DNA from: Betaproteobacteria bacterium
Lineage (GTDB): Bacteria; Pseudomonadota; Gammaproteobacteria; Burkholderiales; SG8-39
Assembly: GCA_022340285.1 (NCBI GenBank)
Contig: JAJDOG010000055.1
Coordinates: 1 to 64,000 of the forward strand
Direction: 5' to 3'
DNA: 64,000 bases
How positions within the stretch are numbered: position 1 is the stretch's first letter; the number at the start of each line of letters is the position of its first letter. Under the pieces are notes generated by a model. It was not told the origin of the DNA. It saw only the letters and a program-made list of their open reading frames with translations, and searched no databases. Both the position numbers and the translations under genes were made by a program. Of the stretch, positions 43,894 to 52,224 are shown in pieces.

Positions 43894-45615
43894 TCAGCTC
43901 GCGACCACCGGACCGGCCGGCCTGGTTCGCGCAACGCCCGCGCCGTCAGTCGACCCGGCGCGCAGCGGATAGAAAGGCGTCGGAATCGGCGTCTTGCCGA
44001 ACTCCGGCCGACCCTTCCGCTCGACCGCATCGACCCAGCAGAGCCAGTTCTCGTCGTCACGGAAGTCGAAGTCTTCCCGGAAGTGGTTGACCCGTGACTC
44101 CTGGCGAAACAGCGATGCGCCCAGGATGATCTCGGCCGCCATCACCATGGCCTCCGTTTCGGTCAGGCGCACCAGCTCGTGGGTGTTCGGCGCGAGCAGT
44201 CCCGCGAACTCGTCGCGCAGGCGCGCCAGTTCGTGGAGCGCGTGCGTGAGCCGCTCGGCGTGCTTCCACACCGACACGTCGTACGCGAACATCAGCGCCT
44301 GAAACTTGCGCAGGAATGCATCAGACCTCGCGCTCGCCGTCTCATCGAGTGTCCGGTAGCTCGATTGGCGCAGCGCCGCGAGCTCGGCGGCGTCGAGCGC
44401 GGGCGCCGGAAGCGCATCGAGGTCTTCCATCGCGCTGCGGCCTGCCACCCATCCGGAGCCGATGCACATGCCGAAGTGAAAGCCCGCGAAATGATTGGCG
44501 CAGCCCGCTTGCGCGAGACCTGCCGCGAGCAGTCCCGGCAGATCGGACCGGCAGCCCGAGTCGGTCCGGATCCCCATCTTCGTCATCTGATTCTGGGGAT
44601 AGTAGGGCGTCGCACCGAACATGTCGGTCTTGGCGTCCGGGCCGAGCTTCCGGAAGAAGTACTCCATCCACTTGACCTTGCTCTGCACGAAGTACTCGCG
44701 CGTCGCCTCGGGCACTCGTGACATGTCGAGATAGACGGGCGCCTTGCCGCGCTGCCGCTCCATCGCCATCGCACGCGCGATGCGCTGCACGTCTGCGCGG
44801 TCGCCCCATTCGGGCTCGTAGCGATGCATGAACTGCTCGCCGTCCGCATTGGTGAAGCTCGCGCCCTCCTGGATGGCGAACGTGATGCCTTCGAAATAGA
44901 ACTTGGGGGTGCCAGGACGCAGGTAGCTCTGCTCGGCGTTGCGCATCGCCGCGCCGGCCTTGTATGCCAGCAGCGTGCCGGTTCCGGTGATGTCGCGCAC
45001 GAAGCCGGAGCGGAAGGTGATCGCGTTGGTCGCGACGATCGTCGCCCGGGCGCTGAGCACGTGAAAGCCGCCGCTGCGCGTGTGCACGCCCACCGCACCG
45101 GTCACACGCGCACTGTTCCCACGCATCAGGCCGGTGATCATGACGCGATCCAGGAGCCTGACGCCCTCCTTTTCAAGCGCGAGTCGCAGCTGCCAGCAGA
45201 AATCGAGTCCACCGCCGACAGGGTGCAATACCCGCGAATGGACCAAGCCGCGAGTCGGCCGCCGCGCGTAACGACCGTGCTCGTCGGTCGGAAACACGAG
45301 CCCGGTGCCGCGCAGATCATTGAACCGGTCGTACGAGGTCGCGAGCACTTCGCGCACCAGGGCCTGGTCCGCAAGCCAGTCGTTGCCGGCGACGATCTCG
45401 CGCCCGATCGCATCGAGGTCGTCCTCCGGAAACACGACCAGGGTCCAGGCGTTGGAGAACGCTCCGTGCCCGGTGCGTCCCACCGTCCAGGAGTCGACCA
45501 GCGTGACCTGGGTGCCGGGCGGACTGTGGCGCTTCGCGCTCAGCGCGGCCAGCAGCCCGCCCGGGCCCGCGCCGATCACGAGGATGTCGCTGCGGATGAG
45601 CGTCCCGTCAACCAT
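43894..45615 (-). CDS. AprA/fumarate-reductase-like flavoprotein subunit
   Basis: 573 residues. The N-terminal FAD loop DILVIGAGPGGLLAAL and later AARATIVATNAITFRSG-like segments (around residues 195-215) mark the fumarate reductase/succinate dehydrogenase flavoprotein fold. NADGEQFMHRYEP fits the APS-reductase-alpha-like branch. A ferredoxin gene 36 bases upstream completes an AprBA-like pair. No membrane anchor or cytochrome is present. I infer an electron-transferring oxidoreductase acting on an intermediate of the pathway; sulfate reduction itself is unlikely because sulfate-activation genes are absent here. Confidence 0.8.
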   Translation of the reverse strand: MVDGTLIRSDILVIGAGPGGLLAALSAKRHSPPGTQVTLVDSWTVGRTGHGAFSNAWTLVVFPEDDLDAIGREIVAGNDWLADQALVREVLATSYDRFNDLRGTGLVFPTDEHGRYARRPTRGLVHSRVLHPVGGGLDFCWQLRLALEKEGVRLLDRVMITGLMRGNSARVTGAVGVHTRSGGFHVLSARATIVATNAITFRSGFVRDITGTGTLLAYKAGAAMRNAEQSYLRPGTPKFYFEGITFAIQEGASFTNADGEQFMHRYEPEWGDRADVQRIARAMAMERQRGKAPVYLDMSRVPEATREYFVQSKVKWMEYFFRKLGPDAKTDMFGATPYYPQNQMTKMGIRTDSGCRSDLPGLLAAGLAQAGCANHFAGFHFGMCIGSGWVAGRSAMEDLDALPAPALDAAELAALRQSSYRTLDETASARSDAFLRKFQALMFAYDVSVWKHAERLTHALHELARLRDEFAGLLAPNTHELVRLTETEAMVMAAEIILGASLFRQESRVNHFREDFDFRDDENWLCWVDAVERKGRPEFGKTPIPTPFYPLRAGSTDGAGVARTRPAGPVVAS

Positions 45616-45651
45616 GCCCGGATCTCTCGGCGTTCCGGATGTGAGGCGCCT

Positions 45652-45900
45652 TCACCATGGGCGCGGCCGGTTCTTCACCACGGGGAACACGTCCACGATC
45701 CGCTCGGGGCAGTAGATCTCGCAGTTGAAGCAGGTGATGCAGTGCTCCCGGTACCTGATCACCGGAAGCAGCCGCTCCTCCCGCAGCCCGGCGACTGGCG
45801 ACGGCCCGGACACCGGCTCCATGTGGATCACGTCGGCCGGGCAGACCCAATCGCAGATTCCGCACCCCGTGCATTTCTCGATCTCGATGTGCTCGATCAC
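45652..45900 (-). CDS. 2[4Fe-4S] ferredoxin, AprB-like
   Basis: 82 residues. Two iron-sulfur motifs are present, CTGCGICDWVCP and CITCFNCEIYCP, each with CxxCxxCxxxCP spacing, so two [4Fe-4S] clusters are expected. It is the first gene of the 9-kb minus-strand operon, and its start (45900) is only 90 bases from the divergent HTH-citrate synthase gene. It is most likely the electron partner of the adjacent flavoprotein. Confidence 0.92.
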   Translation of the reverse strand: MIEHIEIEKCTGCGICDWVCPADVIHMEPVSGPSPVAGLREERLLPVIRYREHCITCFNCEIYCPERIVDVFPVVKNRPRPW

Positions 45901-45958
45901 TTCGCGCGCCTCAATCGCCGAAACGCCGCCTCGAAACCCCGCCTGCGCGCCGATTGCT

Positions 45959-45984
45959 CAATCTTGATTCGCGCGTCAATATTG
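45959..45984. promoter_or_regulatory. Palindromic operator candidate A in a divergent promoter
   Basis: CAATCTTGA (45959-45967), 8 bases, then TCAATATTG (45976-45984): arms match at 8 of 9 positions. The core TTGA-N8-TCAA recurs at 47431-47446. The site sits between the ferredoxin start and the citrate-synthase-like start, so it can control both directions. It overlaps the position where the citrate synthase RBS/promoter would be. Confidence 0.5.
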
Positions 45985-45990
45985 CGTTTC

Positions 45991-47331
45991 ATGGCATTTG
46001 ACCCCCGCACCCGCGCGGCGGACCCCCGCACCCGCACGGCAGACTCCCGCTCCCGTCCGGCGAACCCGCGCGCCCGCGCCGATTCGCTCGCCGACTATCT
46101 GTCGCGCAGCGAGGCGCTGCGCATCCTCCGCGTCAAGCCGCAGACGCTCTACTGCTACGTGAGCCGCGGATTCATCCGCCGCGTCCCGCAGCCCGTCGGC
46201 CGGTCGAGCTACTACCTGCGCGAAGACGTCGAGAAAATGCGTATGCGCAGCACCGCCCGGGCCGGGCATGGACCGGCCGCGGCGAGCGCGATGCGCTGGG
46301 GCGCGCCGGCGATCGTTACGTCCGTCACCGAGATCACCGATTCGGGGCCGCGCTATCGCGAGCGACTCGCGGTCGATCTGGCCCGCGCAAACCACGCCTT
46401 CGAGAACGTCGCCGAATACCTCTGGACCGGAACGCTGCTCGACGAGCCGCTCGCCTGGCGCGCGGAGCCCGGCGCGGACGTTCCGCATTCGCTGCTCGTC
46501 GCGCAAGCCCGGATCGGCCCGGGGATGCCGATCCTGCAACGCCTTGCCGCCACCGTCCTCGCCATGGGTGCGCTGGAGGGCAACCTCGGCGACCGTCTTC
46601 GCTCGGGTGGCACGCCGGTGACTTCCGCGCGCAGGCTGATCCGGGCCATGACCGGCACGTTCGGCTGCCTGGGTCCGCTCGGCACGCACGTGCCGATCGA
46701 AGACGGAGAACCGATCGTGGGTGGACTCGCGCGCGCGCTGGGCGTCGCCGCGGACAACTCCCGGCTGCGGGCGCTCAATGCAATGCTGGTATTGATCGCC
46801 GATCACGAGTTGAACCCCGCGACGTTCGCAGCGCGCGTCGCCGCGTCGGGCGGCGCCGACCTGCATGCCTGCATCAGTGCGGCACTCAACGTGCACACGG
46901 GCAGGCTGATCGGGGGTGTGCCGGAGAGCGTGGAGCGCCTGTTCGCGCCCGGCGCCGGTGCCAAGGTCGTCGTCGGCACCGCACGCAAGTCGATCGGCGC
47001 GGCCGAGAGACTTCCCGGTTTCAATCATCCTTTGTACCCCCGCGGCGATCCGCGCGCCGAAATGATGATCGAGCTGGCTCGCGGCTTCGGGCGAACGCAG
47101 CCGGCGCGCGGCATGCTGGAAGCAATGGACCGCTTGAAACTGGAACTCGCCCAGTCGCCGAGCATCGAGGCCGGACTCGTCACGCTGTGCCGGGCAATCG
47201 GCGCCCCGGCCGGCACCGCGAGCGGGTTGTTCGCGTTCGGCCGCGTGGCGGGATGGGTCGCGCACATCCTCGAGCAGCGTCTGCAGGGATTCATGATTCG
47301 CCCGCGAGCGAAATTCGTTCGCGCGGCCTGA
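45991..47331 (+). CDS. Citrate-synthase-like protein with N-terminal HTH domain
   Basis: 446 residues from ATG at 45991. Residues 1-30 are a repeat-encoded Arg/Asp/Pro tail. Residues about 38-85 are an excisionase/MerR-like HTH (SRSEALRILRVKPQTLYCYV, then RRVPQPVGRSSYYLREDV). The rest is a citrate synthase fold: His272 (ADHELN), His346 (GFNHPLYP), DPRA, and FGRVAGWVAHILEQ near the end. By eye the catalytic Asp aligns with Glu393 in QSPSIEAGL. It could be an enzyme, or a transcription factor that uses the synthase fold as a metabolite sensor. Its divergent position at a palindromic operator supports the second idea. Confidence 0.75.
   Translation: MAFDPRTRAADPRTRTADSRSRPANPRARADSLADYLSRSEALRILRVKPQTLYCYVSRGFIRRVPQPVGRSSYYLREDVEKMRMRSTARAGHGPAAASAMRWGAPAIVTSVTEITDSGPRYRERLAVDLARANHAFENVAEYLWTGTLLDEPLAWRAEPGADVPHSLLVAQARIGPGMPILQRLAATVLAMGALEGNLGDRLRSGGTPVTSARRLIRAMTGTFGCLGPLGTHVPIEDGEPIVGGLARALGVAADNSRLRALNAMLVLIADHELNPATFAARVAASGGADLHACISAALNVHTGRLIGGVPESVERLFAPGAGAKVVVGTARKSIGAAERLPGFNHPLYPRGDPRAEMMIELARGFGRTQPARGMLEAMDRLKLELAQSPSIEAGLVTLCRAIGAPAGTASGLFAFGRVAGWVAHILEQRLQGFMIRPRAKFVRAA
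46000..46083 (+). repeat. In-frame 21-bp repeat, four units
   Basis: Four 21-base units encode 7-residue repeats (DPRTRAA, DPRTRTA, DSRSRPA, NPRARAD) at the very N-terminus of the citrate-synthase-like protein. They add a basic flexible tail in front of the HTH. Slippage is the likely origin. Confidence 0.75.
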
Positions 47332-47839
47332 CCGACCGAGCCTTTCTCCGCGCTCACACCCACTCCCACAAGCTGCCCACGTTCGGATTCGGAACTTATC
47401 CGCCCGCGAAGTGACCCTGTCAACGAAGCATTGATCGGCGAATCAATGTTTACTCACGGTGCCGGGGCATCGGGCCGCGGCGCGCCTGGACCAATCCTCC
47501 TTGCGTCTGTGGGATCCACCCCACGACTCCGGTGCAGCGACGCCGATCTCGTCCCGCACGCTCGCGCTAGGCACGCGGGGCGTCGGGGCACCCGATGTGA
47601 TTGCCTGGCCTGCGACTGCGATGCTAGGCTTGCCCCGAAAGAGATCGAAGCGAGAGAGACGCAAGCAAAGCGGCCGATCCAGACGCCCCGGCGCGAAGCG
47701 TCCAGCGCCTCAGCGCGAACAATGCGAACAGCGCTGCGGCACCATGAACCCGCGTCGCCACGTCGTCATCTCCGATCGCCACGTGTCCGACGTGTCCGGA
47801 GCGCCGGCTCCGGAACGAAACGCTTATCGCACCAGGAGA
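47332..47839 (+). promoter_or_regulatory. 508-bp intergenic region with operator candidate B
   Basis: Between the citrate-synthase-like stop and the MetE-like start I see no gene that I can support; open frames here have no start signals or family features. At 47429-47448 lies CATTGATCGGCGAATCAATG, a perfect palindrome with 6-base spacer, sharing TTGA-N8-TCAA with the site at 45964-45979. No riboswitch-like pattern was recognised. Confidence 0.5.
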
Positions 47840-49030
47840 ATGCAGTTCATGTATACCGCAACCGCCGGAATCGTCCTCCCCACCACCATCATCGGCTCGC
47901 TACCGCGGCCGAGCTGGTACACGGAAAATCTGGGGCGGCGAAACTTCCGCGAGGCGATGGTCGACAAGTTCTACCGCGAGCAGTACCTCGACGCGGCATC
48001 CGCCTACCTGCGCGACCAGGAAACAGCCGGGCTCGACATTCTCACCGATGGCGACTGCCGCTTCGACGCCGATGTCGGCGGCCACAACTGGTTCTCCTAC
48101 CCGGCGCTTCGCATGGATGGCTTCTCGGGCGCGCACGCATATACCGCCAAGGGCGGGCGCGCCGGCATGCCGCACAAGCGCGGTCACATCCTGCACGACA
48201 TTCTCGAGGCGCGTGTCATGCCCGACCTGGTCGGTCCGGTCGGGCGCGGCACGTTGCAATACACGGCCATCTGGAAGGCAGCGCAGCGCCTGACGACACG
48301 TCCCGTCAAATTCGGCACGATCACCGCGGAGCTCGTCGCGATGGCGGTGCGCGATTTTCACTACAAGGATCTGCGCAAGGCCATCATGGCGATCAGCGAC
48401 GCCCTGAACGACGAGCTGACCGAGCTCGCCGACGCCGGCTGCCCCGTGATCCAGATGGAAGAACCGCAGATCCATCTGCTCGCCGCCAAGGGGCTCGTCG
48501 ACCACGTGCTCAACGCCGATTTCATGGTCGAAGTGTTCAACAACACCGTGCGCGGACTGCGGGGGAAGACCGAGGTGTGGTGCCACACCTGCTGGGGCAA
48601 CCCAGCCGGTCAGCGCATCTTCGACACCCAGCCGAGCTACGTGCCCGCGATCGCGGCGCTCAACCGCGTGGATGCCGACGTCATCACTTTCGAAAACTGC
48701 AGCACGGGCGGGATGGATCTCGAGGCCATCGGCAAGGGCATCAAGGAGCACAAGATCGCCATCGGCGTGGTCGACCATCACACGCTCCAGGTCGAGAGGC
48801 CGGACAAGATCGCCGACATGATTCGCCGGGCGTTGCAACACATCCCCAAGGAGCGGCTGGTGGTCGCCACGGACTGCGGCATGGGCCGCGAGGGCATGAG
48901 CCGTCGCCACGCCCTCTACAAGATGGTGTCGATTGTGCAGGGCACCAACATCGTACGGCGCGAGCTCGGCCTCCCCGAAGCCGCATGCCTCGCCGCCGAC
49001 GAGCGATACTCGATGGTCGAGGAAAGCTGA
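47840..49030 (+). CDS. Core-MetE-like cobalamin-independent methyltransferase (second copy)
   Basis: 396 residues from ATG at 47840 (AGGAG 6 bases upstream); a second ATG at 47849 is possible. N-terminus GIVLPTTIIGSLPRPSWY. Zinc ligands: His and Cys in VWCHTCWGNPAG, Glu in ITFENCST and Cys in ATDCGMGREGM. It is a different subgroup from the protein at 29173, judging by the spacing of the ligand motifs. It follows the citrate-synthase-like gene and precedes a TRAP transporter. The methyl donor and acceptor are not known; it may take part in catabolism of a methylated compound. Confidence 0.85.
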   Translation: MQFMYTATAGIVLPTTIIGSLPRPSWYTENLGRRNFREAMVDKFYREQYLDAASAYLRDQETAGLDILTDGDCRFDADVGGHNWFSYPALRMDGFSGAHAYTAKGGRAGMPHKRGHILHDILEARVMPDLVGPVGRGTLQYTAIWKAAQRLTTRPVKFGTITAELVAMAVRDFHYKDLRKAIMAISDALNDELTELADAGCPVIQMEEPQIHLLAAKGLVDHVLNADFMVEVFNNTVRGLRGKTEVWCHTCWGNPAGQRIFDTQPSYVPAIAALNRVDADVITFENCSTGGMDLEAIGKGIKEHKIAIGVVDHHTLQVERPDKIADMIRRALQHIPKERLVVATDCGMGREGMSRRHALYKMVSIVQGTNIVRRELGLPEAACLAADERYSMVEES

Positions 49031-49102
49031 TACAACCCTATCGGTGAACACCGCGATCAGAACGGTGATCGGGAGAACATTCAACCAAGCAAGGAGGAGA
49101 GC

Positions 49103-50176
49103 ATGACCAGAACGACAGGTCTTTCCACAGGGGCCGTCATCGCGGCCGCCATGCTGGCCCTGACGGCAATTCCGGCAGGTGCTACCGACTACAAGATGAC
49201 CATGGGCTCGAGCCATCCGCCGGTGCTGCCGTGGACGATTCCGCTGAAGACGCTGGTCGTCCCGGACTCGAACAAGATTCTCCAGCAGGTCGGTATCCCC
49301 GACCGGATCATCTGGACCGAGGCCTACGGCGGCGCGCTGTACAACTTCAACAATACGCTCGAGGGCGTTGGCGACGGGCTTGCCGACATCGGCTGGGTCG
49401 GGTCGCTCTGGGAGCCGGCGAAACAGCCGTTGCAGAACGTGGCGTACTACATGCCCTTCGTGACGGGTGACTTCCGCAACATGGCGAAGATCCAGGACAA
49501 GCTGATCGATACGGTCCCCGCCTTCGCCGCCGAATGGACCAAGAACAACACGGTCTACCTCGGGGCAGAGGTTGCCGACACCTATCACCTTGTCACCAAG
49601 TTCCCGGTCACGAAGTTCGAGGACCTCAACGGGAGGAAGCTGATTGCGCCCGGCGCGATCGCCAGCCGCCTGCAAGGGACGGGCGTGGTCGCAGTCGACG
49701 CCGGGCTGCCGGTCTTCTACAACATGCTGCAGACCGGCGTAGCGGACGGTGCGCTCATCCTGATCACCGGCGTGCTTCCGTTCAAGCTGCACGAAGTCGC
49801 GCCCTATATCACCAAGGTCGATACCGGCGCGGTGTTCGCCGGCGCCCTGGCGATGAACAAGGACACCTGGGACAAGCTGCCGCCGCATATGAAGGTGCTG
49901 TTCAAGGGGCTCGGGCGCGAGTACGCCGAGATGACCAACGATATCGTCGCCCAGCGCGAGGCGGCTGCCTGGGCAGCGCTCGCGAAGATGCCGAACGTCA
50001 AGATCTCGGAGCTGCCGCAGGCAGAGCGCGTGAAATGGGCCAACGCGCTTCCCGACATGGGCGCCGAATGGGTCAAGCGGAATGGCGAGCCTGGGCGCCA
50101 GGTGCTGAAGGTCTTCATGGATGAGGCGCGCAAGAATGGCGCGAAGCCGCTGCGCGAATGGGACAAGGGCCTCTAA
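49103..50176 (+). CDS. TRAP transporter solute-binding protein (DctP-type)
   Basis: 357 residues. SD AAGGAGGAG and a signal peptide (MTRTTGLSTGAVIAAAMLAL, cleavage near AGA-TDY). The mature domain has the DctP pattern: KMTMGSSHPPVLPWTIP, LADIGWVGSLWEP, FEDLNGRKLIAPG. It binds an organic acid in the periplasm and delivers it to the adjacent permease. The ligand cannot be read from sequence; the conserved Arg-type carboxylate contact is not assignable by eye. Confidence 0.92.
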   Translation: MTRTTGLSTGAVIAAAMLALTAIPAGATDYKMTMGSSHPPVLPWTIPLKTLVVPDSNKILQQVGIPDRIIWTEAYGGALYNFNNTLEGVGDGLADIGWVGSLWEPAKQPLQNVAYYMPFVTGDFRNMAKIQDKLIDTVPAFAAEWTKNNTVYLGAEVADTYHLVTKFPVTKFEDLNGRKLIAPGAIASRLQGTGVVAVDAGLPVFYNMLQTGVADGALILITGVLPFKLHEVAPYITKVDTGAVFAGALAMNKDTWDKLPPHMKVLFKGLGREYAEMTNDIVAQREAAAWAALAKMPNVKISELPQAERVKWANALPDMGAEWVKRNGEPGRQVLKVFMDEARKNGAKPLREWDKGL

Positions 50177-50232
50177 GCCGCGCGCACTGACCGGCGGGCC
50201 GCTCCGGCCCGCCGGGATGCTACCGTCCAATC

Positions 50233-52188
50233 ATGATCCCGTCCCACGTGGCGCCGGCCAGCGAGCGGCCGGCAGGCCCTCTCGCGTCCATCGCGAAAGG
50301 ATTCGCCGCGTTGACGTTCGGAATGAACAGCGTGGGCACGTTCTGGATCTTCTGCCTCATGTTCATCATTTGCGCGGACGTTGTCGGCCGATACATTTTC
50401 AACGCCCCGATCCGCGGCGCCGCCGAGATGGTGGGTTACTCGATCGTCACCGCGGTGTTCCTGCAATTCGCCAATACACTGCACGTCGGACGATTCACGC
50501 GCTCGGACATGCTGATCGAGCGGCTCGAGGGCCATCGGCCGGCTGCCGGTTACTTTTTCAATGCGGTCTTCGATGCGCTCGGCGTCGCGGTGTTCGCCGC
50601 AATCGCGTACGGCACCTACCCTAAACTGCAGCACGCCTGGCGCACGGACGAGATCACCGGAACGCCCGGGGATTTCACGTTCATCATCTGGCCGTTCCTC
50701 GCGGTGATCGTCTTCGGCGCGGCGGTGACGACGATCGAATTCGCGATCCGATTTGTCGCGTCCGCGCGCCGCGCATGGCTTGCGGCCGCACGCCCAGCGC
50801 CTGGCGATGGGTCGGGCTGGCCGTGGATCGCGGGATTCCTGGTGCTCGTTGCAGCGGGCTGGTTGGTTGCCACGAGCGGTCTCAGCGCCTCGCAGGTCGG
50901 AATCCTCGGCATCGTCAGCCTGCTGGTGCTCATTTACGCGGGCATGCCGATCGGCGTAGTGATGATCGTGCTCGGTTTCCTTGGTGTCTGGATCATTCGC
51001 GGCGATCCCGACTTAGGCGTGCGCGTGTTGTCGCGCAGCTCGACCGAGTACCTGAAGAACTACTTTTTCGGCGTGGTGCCGCTGTTCGTGCTGATGGGAC
51101 TGCTCGTCAGCGTTTCCGACGTCGGGCGGGATACCTTCGACGTCGCCCGCTGGGTGCTGCGGCGCGTGCGAGGCGGTCTCGGTGTCGCCACAGTCCTGGC
51201 GAACGCGATTTTCGCGTCGATCACCGGATCGTCGATCGCCTCGGCGGCCGTGTTCACCAAGATCGCAACGCCGGAGATGCTCCGCCACGGGTACACGCCG
51301 CGTTTCTCGGTCGGCGTCGTCGCCGGGTCCTCGGTGCTCGGGATGCTGATCCCGCCGAGCCTGTTGCTCATCATCTACGGCTTCATCGCCGAGCAATCGG
51401 TGGGTCACCTCTTCCTTGCGGCGATCGTGCCGGGACTCGTCCTCGCCGGCGCAATGGCGCTTCTCATCGTCCTGCTCGCGACGTTTTGGCCTGCCTTCAT
51501 CGGGGGCTCGATCGTGAAGGAGGAAGAGCTCGGCATAAGCGTGCCCGCAGCGGCCCTCAAGCTCACGCCCATCGTCGCGCTCGTCGCGCTCGTGCTCGGA
51601 GGAATCTACGGCGGGGTGTTCACGCCAACCGAGGCGGGTGCCGCCGGGGCGCTCGGAGCGCTCGTCATCGCGATCCTGCGCAGGAAGCTCAGTTGGCGAA
51701 AGCTCTGGGCGACCATGGTCGAGACGGGATATGTCACGGTATCGGTGCTGTTCCTGCTCCTGGGTGCGCGCGTATTCGGGCAGATGCTCGCCATGTCCAA
51801 CATGCCGCAGCAGATGAGCGCCCTCGCCGCCGGCGCGGATCTCGGGCTGACTGGCTTCATCGCGCTCTATCTCGTCGTGGTCGTCCTGCTCGGCACGATC
51901 CTCGACTCGGTCTCGATCATGGTGATCACGCTACCGTTCGTTCTTCCCGTCGTGCAGCACCTGGGCGGCGATCTGATCTGGTTCGGCGTGGTCTCTGTCG
52001 TGGCAGTCGAGATCGGACTGCTCACGCCGCCGTTCGGCATTTCCTGCTATGTGGTCAAGTCGACGCTGGATGACCGACGCATCACGATCAACCAGATCTT
52101 CGCAGGGGCTTTCCCGTTCGTGATCGTAATGCTGCTGGTGGTGGCGCTGCTGGTGGCCGTTCCGCGATTGAGCCTGTTGTTCCAGTGA
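50233..52188 (+). CDS. TRAP transporter fused small and large permease (DctQM)
   Basis: 651 residues. Residues about 30-200 contain four membrane segments as in DctQ (FWIFCLMFIICADVVGRYIF). Residues about 225-650 have about 12 segments as in DctM, with ILGIVSLLVLIYAGMPIGVV at the start and SVSIMVITLPFVLPVV near the end. The fused form is common. It lies 56 bases after the DctP-type gene and completes the transporter. The right neighbour is a convergent GH15 gene. Confidence 0.93.
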   Translation: MIPSHVAPASERPAGPLASIAKGFAALTFGMNSVGTFWIFCLMFIICADVVGRYIFNAPIRGAAEMVGYSIVTAVFLQFANTLHVGRFTRSDMLIERLEGHRPAAGYFFNAVFDALGVAVFAAIAYGTYPKLQHAWRTDEITGTPGDFTFIIWPFLAVIVFGAAVTTIEFAIRFVASARRAWLAAARPAPGDGSGWPWIAGFLVLVAAGWLVATSGLSASQVGILGIVSLLVLIYAGMPIGVVMIVLGFLGVWIIRGDPDLGVRVLSRSSTEYLKNYFFGVVPLFVLMGLLVSVSDVGRDTFDVARWVLRRVRGGLGVATVLANAIFASITGSSIASAAVFTKIATPEMLRHGYTPRFSVGVVAGSSVLGMLIPPSLLLIIYGFIAEQSVGHLFLAAIVPGLVLAGAMALLIVLLATFWPAFIGGSIVKEEELGISVPAAALKLTPIVALVALVLGGIYGGVFTPTEAGAAGALGALVIAILRRKLSWRKLWATMVETGYVTVSVLFLLLGARVFGQMLAMSNMPQQMSALAAGADLGLTGFIALYLVVVVLLGTILDSVSIMVITLPFVLPVVQHLGGDLIWFGVVSVVAVEIGLLTPPFGISCYVVKSTLDDRRITINQIFAGAFPFVIVMLLVVALLVAVPRLSLLFQ

Positions 52189-52224
52189 GCGTCTCACGCG
52201 AAACTGCGGCCACGCCCTTGATCT

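Noticed and set aside
43894-45900. Dissimilatory sulfate reduction (aprBA) genes
   Set aside because: The flavoprotein and ferredoxin are AprBA-like, but sat, dsr and qmo genes are absent and the neighbours are aromatic-acid genes.
44824-45990. Upstream extension of the HTH-citrate synthase gene frame
   Set aside because: The frame is open for 389 codons but lies antisense to the flavoprotein and ferredoxin genes; the protein is recognisable only from about residue 30 after ATG 45991.
47459-47839. N-terminal extension of the second MetE-like gene
   Set aside because: Low-complexity Arg-rich translation without family match; AGGAG and the family start are at 47840.
47900-50230. Minus-strand open frame of 776 codons
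   Set aside because: Covers two well-supported plus-strand genes (MetE-like, TRAP binding protein); antisense artefact.
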